A stretch of DNA of 64,000 nucleotides from Spongilla lacustris (Eukaryota; Porifera; Demospongiae; Spongillida; Spongillidae). The position numbers and the translations under genes are program-made. The notes beneath the pieces are model-generated. The model saw only the letters and a program-made list of their open reading frames with translations. It did not search any database and had not been told where the DNA came from. Of this stretch, positions 58,412 to 64,000 are shown piece by piece. The stretch spans positions 6,107,696 to 6,171,695 of the forward strand of contig OX442435.1 of the NCBI GenBank assembly GCA_949361645.1, read 5' to 3'. How positions within the stretch are numbered: the first letter of the stretch is position 1; the number at the start of each line of letters is the position of its first letter.

Positions 58412-59528
58412 ATATTCATGCGCATGGGTTTGCCAAGCATTATGACAACAGACAATGGTTCTGAATTCAGGAACAAACTGAACAGTGCAATGATGAAACA
58501 GTTGGGGATAAGACACAGTTTAATTACTCCTTACCATCCACAGGTACACAAAGTGTATAATTTTAGTTTAATGTTTCACATATATCTTTTTGAGTAGTCA
58601 AATGGTCTAGAAGAACGATATAATCAAACTTTGAAGAGAATGCTCTCAAAAGCAGTGATGGGACATAAGGAGATTTGGGATCAATTCATTGATTCAGCAG
58701 TATTTGCATACAACACTTTGTCCCATGAATCAACTAATTACACTCCATTTGAAGTGATGTTCGGAAGAAAGGCGAGGATGCCAATTGATGCAGATCTGGA
58801 ATCTGCTTGTGACCTGTTAAGTTTTTTGCCAAAGCTTGATTTTGTTGTATTTTATTTTAAATTTTTGTAATTTTTAGTTCAGCAAAGGAACCAAACACAG
58901 CCAACCACATGGAACAAGTGTACAAACAAAGACAAAGGGTTTTGAAGAATGTGAAGTACAATATCCTTGTTGCACAGGTATAAAGTATACATATTAAACT
59001 GTGGCATCATGTACACTTTGTTCCTAGGCTAAGCAAAAGCAGCAATATGATGCTAAACATGCTAGAGCTTCATTGTTTGAAATTGGTGCTAAGGTGGTTA
59101 AAAAGGATTTTCTTCGGAAAAAGAGGAAGGGAGGGAAATTGGACCCCAAATGGGTTGGGCCATACATTATAACTGCGAAGCTCAGCAAAGGATTTTATTC
59201 CTTGCAATCTGTTGCTAATTCATCTGACTGTATCAAGCGTGTGAATGGTGCACACCTTAAGATGTTCTATTCCTCTGAATACCAGTCATCATGTAGCAAT
59301 TCACCTAATCATTCCAATCAGTCCTCGCCTCATCACTCTGGTCAGTCCTCACCTCATCACTCTGGTCAGTCCTCACCTCATCACTCTGGTCAGTCCTCAC
59401 CTCATCACTCTGGTCAGTCCTCACCTCATCACTCTGGTCAGTCCTCACCTCATCACTCTGGTCAGTCCTCACCTCAGCATTCCAGTCAGTCTTCACTTTG
59501 TCAATCAGAATGCTCAAGTACGCTTTAA
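58412..59528 (+). CDS. Ginger integrase C-terminal half, four exons
   Basis: Exons 58412-58543, 58598-58815, 58878-58977 and 59028-59528 have GT-AG borders and matching phases. The first has FMRMGLPSIMTTDNGSEF (second catalytic Asp) and ends SLITPYHPQ. The next starts SNGLEERYNQTLKRM (catalytic Glu) and has NTLSHESTNYTPFEVMFGR. The last contains the post-integrase barrel (GPYIITAKLSKGFYSLQSV) and a C-terminal SSPHHSGQ repeat of 8 residues. With the catalytic Asp from the inverted exons, all three DDE residues exist in the element. Confidence 0.85.
59317..59500. repeat. 24-bp coding minisatellite (SSPHHSGQ)
   Basis: TCCTCACCTCATCACTCTGG plus TCAG is repeated about seven times in the last integrase exon, keeping the frame. 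It is low complexity and probably an unstructured tail. Confidence 0.93.
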
Positions 59529-59544
59529 ATTGACAGTACAATAG

Positions 59545-60840
59545 TATGGAGTCAGCTACATTCTCCACATCTTATGCGTTTGTGGAGAACTGGAGCTTCC
59601 ACTTTGCAGTATGAGGCTGAAAAAGATGACGAAGCATTTGATGTGAGTATTTAAACTAATGAAAATTTCAAGTTAAAGATTATAATTCTGTACACAGGAA
59701 ACACCCATGGATCTAAAGGAGGGTGAATATGCATTGAGCAAGGATACTATAGTTGCTTTATGGAAGGATTACATGTCCTTTTATGGTGATTTTCAACTGC
59801 AAGAAATTTTGGGAGGTGATTTTGTGGTTGTAAATGAAGACTTGCACGAGGAATTTGAGAAATTTAAACACAAACTCTATTCTTATGTGAATAGAGGCTT
59901 CACCGTTGTTGAAGCAGTGGAACCACTTCAAATTTGGTGCAGAGCAAGCAAGTTGTGTTTAAAAGAGGTGCAATTACTAGGGAAGAATTACTTTCTTATA
60001 TCTTCAGCACACTTGGATACATTCTGTGAGTGGGTGTATAGAAATAGGAGCATGTGTACTAGTCAGGAGAATGTAGTGGCATTGCTGGGAGGTGGCAATG
60101 GTCAGCATACTTATTTCTTCTCCCAAGCCTTGAGAAGGGAAGCAAATCATGTGGATGCCTCTTATAAATCCTTTGAAAAGGAAACGGATCATGTGGATTT
60201 GATATGCTACAACCCAGTATGCATAGAATGGCAAACATCCAAGTGCAATTCACTTGGATTGAATTTTTGTCAGGCTAATAACTTGCATCATGGCAAAATG
60301 CAGCCACAAATGATTGAAGTCTCACAAAAACCCTTGAGAACAGCAAGAATTAGTCCAGATGGAAACTGTTTTTTCCGCTGCATTGCTATGATTGTTACTG
60401 GATCACAGGATTATCATGAAGAAATGAGGTTACTTGTTACAACTTACATGATATCTAATTCCTCAAATGAAAAGATATCCTGCCTTTTGCCTCACCATAC
60501 ATCAATGCAATCGTACATTGTGCAATCTAAGATGTAGTTTCCTGGAGAATGGGCCACAGATTTGGAAATCACTGCTGCTTCCTGCTTGTTAAATACAAAA
60601 ATTCATGTATTCAACTTTACTGGAAGGATCTACGAGTGGGCACTTTATTCTCCTCATGAAGTAGTGAATGACCTACACCAAGAAGAATCCATCTTTATAA
60701 CCAATGTGCAAAATCATTTTGAAGTTGTTAAAATGATGCAAACAGTTCAAGCTGTTCTGAGTCAGACATTGTGTTTTTCATCTTTCATGCTGCTATTTGA
60801 AATACTATACATGCTGTGTATATACTTGTATGCCATCTGA
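59545..60840 (+). pseudogene. OTU-type cysteine protease frame of the Ginger element
   Basis: A short exon (about 59545-59643; TLQYEAEKDDEAFD) splices by GTGAGTA...TACACAG to a long frame at 59698. The N-terminal ~200 residues are unrecognised (DLKEGEYALSKDTIVALWKD). The OTU catalytic block is SPDGNCFFRCIAMI (Asp and Cys nucleophile), and the C-terminal part is WATDLEITAASCLL...NHFEVVK (catalytic His). A TAG at 60535-60537 lies between the two in the same frame. OTU proteases cleave ubiquitin or similar conjugates and may protect the transposase or alter host ubiquitin signalling; that role is inference. With the stop this copy cannot give a whole protease. Confidence 0.8.
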
Positions 60841-61192
60841 AAGGTTATAGTCAAAAAGCAAATTAAATTGTCTCAATATGTTTTGTAGCATACATATACA
60901 TAGAACCAAATTGTCTCCCTAAATATATATATTGTAATTATAATTATATTATAATATGCATGTATGCCAGGACTTATATATGCCGTTAATTTATTCTTTA
61001 TCTCGGACAAAAACAGGCTGCCTAAAGTTGTCTGTCTAACGGACCAAAACAGGCAGAGTAGGACCATTTTGGGCAGCCTGAAATGGTCCGGTGGACCATT
61101 TCAGGCATCTTGATTTGGTCCGCCGGACCATTTCAGGCAGCCTAATTAGGTCCGCCGGACCATTTCCGGGTAGGACAAAATTAGGCGTGACA
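60841..61192. promoter_or_regulatory. Right subterminal region of the Ginger element
   Basis: It holds four GGACCATTT/AAATGGTCC-centred palindromes and repeated AGGCAGCCT words (61064-61165). They mirror the shorter set at the left end (57250-57330) and are likely binding sites for the transposase. Confidence 0.6.
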
Positions 61193-61445
61193 GACCCTCC
61201 CAACATGAAGGCCCACATTAATTCATCTCCATGGAGGGGATTGTCGGTGCATGGAGAATGGTGGCATCTTCAGTCATGCATGTGCAGCCGAACATGGATC
61301 AGGAGCCTCATTAGGCGCGGATGAATATGAGGGTCAGGCTGGCAACCAAGGAGGCTCAAAAGCTTCCAAAAGGCTGGTCAGGCTGTGGCTCCTGCAGCTC
61401 GCTCATACCATCTACACCTACAACATCCCCCCCTGAGTTGGCTGT
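61193..61445. other. Short gene-free stretch
   Basis: Between the Ginger right end and the pogo-containing repeat. The GGAGAATGGTGGCATC frame near 61252 is not convincing. Confidence 0.4.
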
Positions 61446-61448
61446 GAA

Positions 61449-61908
61449 TGCATGCAGACCAGACCGGTATCATGCTTGTGCCTGTGGGGAAGCGAATTAA
61501 CGTATGCACGCTTGGGAGCAAAGGCTATTCGATTGTTGGGCATCGATGACAAGCGCCAGGTATGCATGTGTTTTTGCTCTTGTTTTTTCTTTGTGAAATG
61601 TCTTCGTTCACAATCTTCTTTCATCATTTAACTTGTTGCATCCTCTCAGGTAACTGTGGTTGCGTTGTGCTCGCAGGGAAGACCACAAATTGCCTGCCAC
61701 CAAAAGAAGACCGCAAGCTGTTGCTCGACTTGGGCAGGAGCATTACGTGGTCAGATAACCACTGGTGACTGGTCCAATCTGGAGACATCCAAGCTTCTCT
61801 TTGACACTGTCCATCTCTCCTATCTGCTGGAGACAAAGAAGAAGCTCAACTTGCCTGAGGATTACCCAGGTATGCTGATACACCATCCACCATTGATGAT
61901 GACACATT
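61449..61908 (+). pseudogene. Pogo/Tigger-like transposase fragment, copy R
   Basis: Same blocks as 6374-6930 (HADQTG, DDKRQ, GKTTNCLPP, DNHW). It has an extra insertion after GGGGAAGCGAA and lost three bases (CAG) in the GCAAGCTG region compared with copy L. The last block continues at 62742-62762 beyond the 747-bp insertion. Not functional. Confidence 0.55.
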
Positions 61909-61958
61909 CCTAGATACATTGTACCAAGTTGCCCATGTTAGTATACTGCATCATATAT

Positions 61959-62465
61959 CAGGGAATAATTTAACCGGATTCGCATCGCATTTTGCGAAGC
62001 AGTTTTTATAAGATGCGAAACAACTTCAAACATGGTCGCACAAAACTGCGATGCAATCTAATCCGTGTTTGCAGGCACGTTGCTCAGTGTAAATGCTACG
62101 CGAAGAGAGTGCATTTATGGTACAAAAGAATTCCAATCAGAAAGCTGGCGCCACGTCACATCAGCCACACTCACGTGACATCGAGATCGATGATTGCGTA
62201 TAGTTGGGCGTGGCCCGCCAATACGCGAAGGGCGGGCCACGCCCAACTAGATTGCGTACGCGTACGAATGACATGAGCGCGCAGCATACACAGCCGGCTT
62301 CGTTTCTAATTAAAATGTACGTTTACGCGCAAACTTACGTGGTACATGTACGTACTGCACACGAATATGCCCGAACGCGTACGCGACAGTGCTAATATGG
62401 GTGGAAAAAATCTACAAATTTTAAAACTTTTAAATGTGATGGTGACCTCGTTTTGTATAGACGGG

Positions 62466-62496
<31 letters not shown>

Positions 62497-62705
62497 AAGT
62501 AGTCGTTTGACTCGTTCGCCTGAAAGCGATCCAAATGCACGCGGGCGTGTCCGTGCATGGGATAGCTCTGCTTTGTGTTCAAATGAAGAATCACCACACA
62601 TCTCGGCGGGAATGAATTGCGATGCAACTGAACCAAGTTGCTAATCAATTTCGATTTTGCGGAGCAAAATTGCTATGCAATTTTTAAAAAGTAAATTATT
62701 CCCTG
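61959..62705. mobile_element. 747-bp nonautonomous element, CAGGGAATAATTTA ends
   Basis: The 14-bp perfect inverted ends CAGGGAATAATTTA / TAAATTATTCCCTG lie between two TATAT copies (61954-61958, 62706-62710). The uninterrupted target (CATCATATATCCATTTG) is present in copy L near 6876. A truncated relative is at 6151-6367. The element carries a poly-G run (62469-62496) and an internal hairpin. CAGGG ends recall hAT elements, but the duplication here is at most 5 bp, so I leave the class open. Confidence 0.9.
62202..62248. repeat. 18-bp perfect hairpin, relic of the TAGTTGGGC MITE
   Basis: AGTTGGGCGTGGCCCGCC and its exact reverse complement flank an 11-base loop AATACGCGAAG. It has the ends and loop sequence of the MITE at 55314-55505 and is nested inside the 747-bp element. 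Confidence 0.9.
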
Positions 62706-64000
62706 TATATCCATTTGTTCTATTTATTTTTTATTGCAGCTGTGTATCTGCTTGACGTCTGAAGTGTCTACACCAGCGAGGCTTTCTTGACCCACCTTAT
62801 TACCCCTAGAACCTTCAAATAGAATTTTAAAAATTTCTAGGGTTAATGATATTTTTAAGTGGCTTACATGTAAGTATTATTATTATTTATTTTTTAAGTT
62901 ATAAGCGCACGTATAATCTAACAAAACTGGTCGATAAAACACGATCCGTTTCCAATCTCTCTACTTACATGTGCTAAATTTGGGGCAAGGGTGTGGTGAA
63001 AAAAATTCGCGCGCGCCCCTGTCCGGTTGCCTAACTAATTTACAATTACAAATCTGGTTAGGCCAATCTATTTATACGACCTAATCTTGGCCCCAGACCC
63101 AACTGCGGATGGATTACGTCACCGCTACGCGCAGCTCCGTTACATGTAATCCACCCGCCGTTGGGTCTGGGCCCGAGACTAATGTAGACCGTGCATGCGT
63201 TTGTTGCCTTATCCACTTCAAAAGGTTCAAACGTACACCGCGAAGCTTCCTTTAACGCGTCGCATCACTACGGCTGTTTGTTTCACTTTTAATTAATTGG
63301 CGCCATGACTGAAAACGTTGAAAGTGCAAGTTGGCAACATAGTTTGTGTTTTTTAATCATGTCTGCCTGCATTGAATTAATATGCTGTATAGCCTGTACT
63401 TTAGAATCTGTACTCTGTCTTTGTATGCTACTGTTCATGGGGTGGTTGGCGGTTCTGTGACATCTGCATGTGTGATGAAAATAGCCACAATATGAATACA
63501 TGTACCGTATAATGGTGCATACAATGACTTGCCTAGTTAGTTTAATTACCTAGTTAATTAACTCGCTTTTCATTATTACTGTGCATGTGTGCCATTTGTA
63601 CTAAGTCAATCCCAGCAGGGCAGGTAAAATGTATATGTATTGGAGTCAATTGGCCATCAGTCAGAAGTACTTACCAAGTAGCTCGTAAATATGCAGTGTA
63701 AAGAATGAGGTGTGATTATCTTGGTCCTACACAATTGCACCTGTTACATACCACCTCTCCTTACTCCCTCCACAAGCCCACTTGACCAGGCCTTTGATCT
63801 CCAGGCATTAACGACCACTCCCTTGGGACGGCTGGCTGGTATAAGTACCTGATATGAGGAGGAATGTCAGTTGGAGTACACACAGGGTGGTGTACCACAT
63901 AAATCTTCAAAGGGTTGAGATGTGCATAAAAATGGTCTGCAATAATGTTATGTATATTCATAGTTATGTTATATGGTAATATCAAAATTCTGCTGACTCA

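Larger units (their letters stand above)
57236..61192 (+). mobile_element. Ginger1-like DNA transposon, 3,957 bp
   Basis: The termini are TGTCACGC at 57236 and GCGTGACA ending at 61192. GACC flanks both ends directly (57232-57235 and 61193-61196), a 4-bp target duplication. Subterminal palindromes of the GGTCCGSCGGACC type occur at both ends (57264, 57300, 61083, 61117, 61148) and are likely transposase-binding sites. Inside is an intron-containing gypsy-like integrase gene followed by an OTU-type cysteine protease frame. Ginger1 elements are known for exactly this mix: gypsy-related integrase, inverted termini, 4-bp duplications and extra domains such as OTU or Ulp1. Confidence 0.9.
61446..64000. 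repeat. Pogo-containing dispersed repeat, copy R (no 17-kb insertion)
   Basis: 61446-61958 plus 62706-62873 match 6371-7031, and 62896-64000 matches 24118-25217. The junction (about 62869-62900) is an AT-rich stretch that corresponds to the insertion point of the 16.6 kb element in copy L. A 747-bp element is inserted at 61959-62705. The repeat runs off the window end. Confidence 0.9.

Overview
The window is animal nuclear DNA and fits a sponge-like early animal best, though the lineage cannot be proved from sequence alone. It has spliced genes with very short GT-AG introns (about 45-60 bp in the EGF array), a multi-exon adhesion GPCR, a Ginger-type DNA transposon, dense DNA-transposon debris, and long G/C homopolymers and minisatellites. 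There is no prokaryotic gene organisation and no RNA gene or CRISPR array that I can see. A 200-base N gap lies at 55650-55849.

Region 1 (1-7547) has no convincing host gene. It holds palindromes, an about 1.08 kb foldback element (2513-3588), two dispersed repeats, and the left half of a repeat carrying a decayed pogo/Tigger-like DDE transposase (6374-6930).

Region 2 (7548-24111) reads as one 16.6 kb DNA transposon. Its ends are about 474 bp inverted repeats starting GGGACAG, flanked by ATATAT on both sides. It carries a transposase-like protein in three reading frames: an acidic N-terminus, a core with DNCVGQNKN, and two C-terminal C2H2 fingers. About 10 kb of the cargo is tandem repeat, including a 7.46 kb array of 24-bp units with a 1,694-bp higher-order duplication. 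The same host repeat is found without this insertion at 61446-64000, so the window holds a filled/empty site pair.

Region 3 (24118-28409) is the other half of the interrupted repeat plus microsatellites and an 18-bp minisatellite.

Region 4 (28410-52706, minus strand) is a very large adhesion-GPCR-type gene. From the C-terminal end it shows a seven-helix domain, a GPS site, a GAIN-like region, a hormone-receptor-like cysteine domain and several fibronectin III domains. After a 5.4 kb intron filled with small transposons comes an array of about 70 EGF-like exons. Almost every EGF exon is phase 1-1. The array grew by nested tandem duplication with periods of 519, 2,324 and 3,193 bp, and the 3,193-bp copies appear identical.

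Region 5 (52707-57235) is gene-free: a foldback element, GGGGACA/CCTAGG minisatellites on both sides of a palindromic mini-element, and the gap.

Region 6 (57236-61192) is a nearly complete 3.96 kb Ginger1-like transposon: TGTCACGC inverted ends, a GACC target duplication, an intron-containing gypsy-like integrase and an OTU-type cysteine protease. The exons with the zinc-binding domain and part of the catalytic core lie inverted in place, and the OTU frame has a stop codon, so the copy is probably dead.

Region 7 (61193-64000) is the second copy of the pogo-containing repeat, itself hit by a 747-bp element with clean ends.
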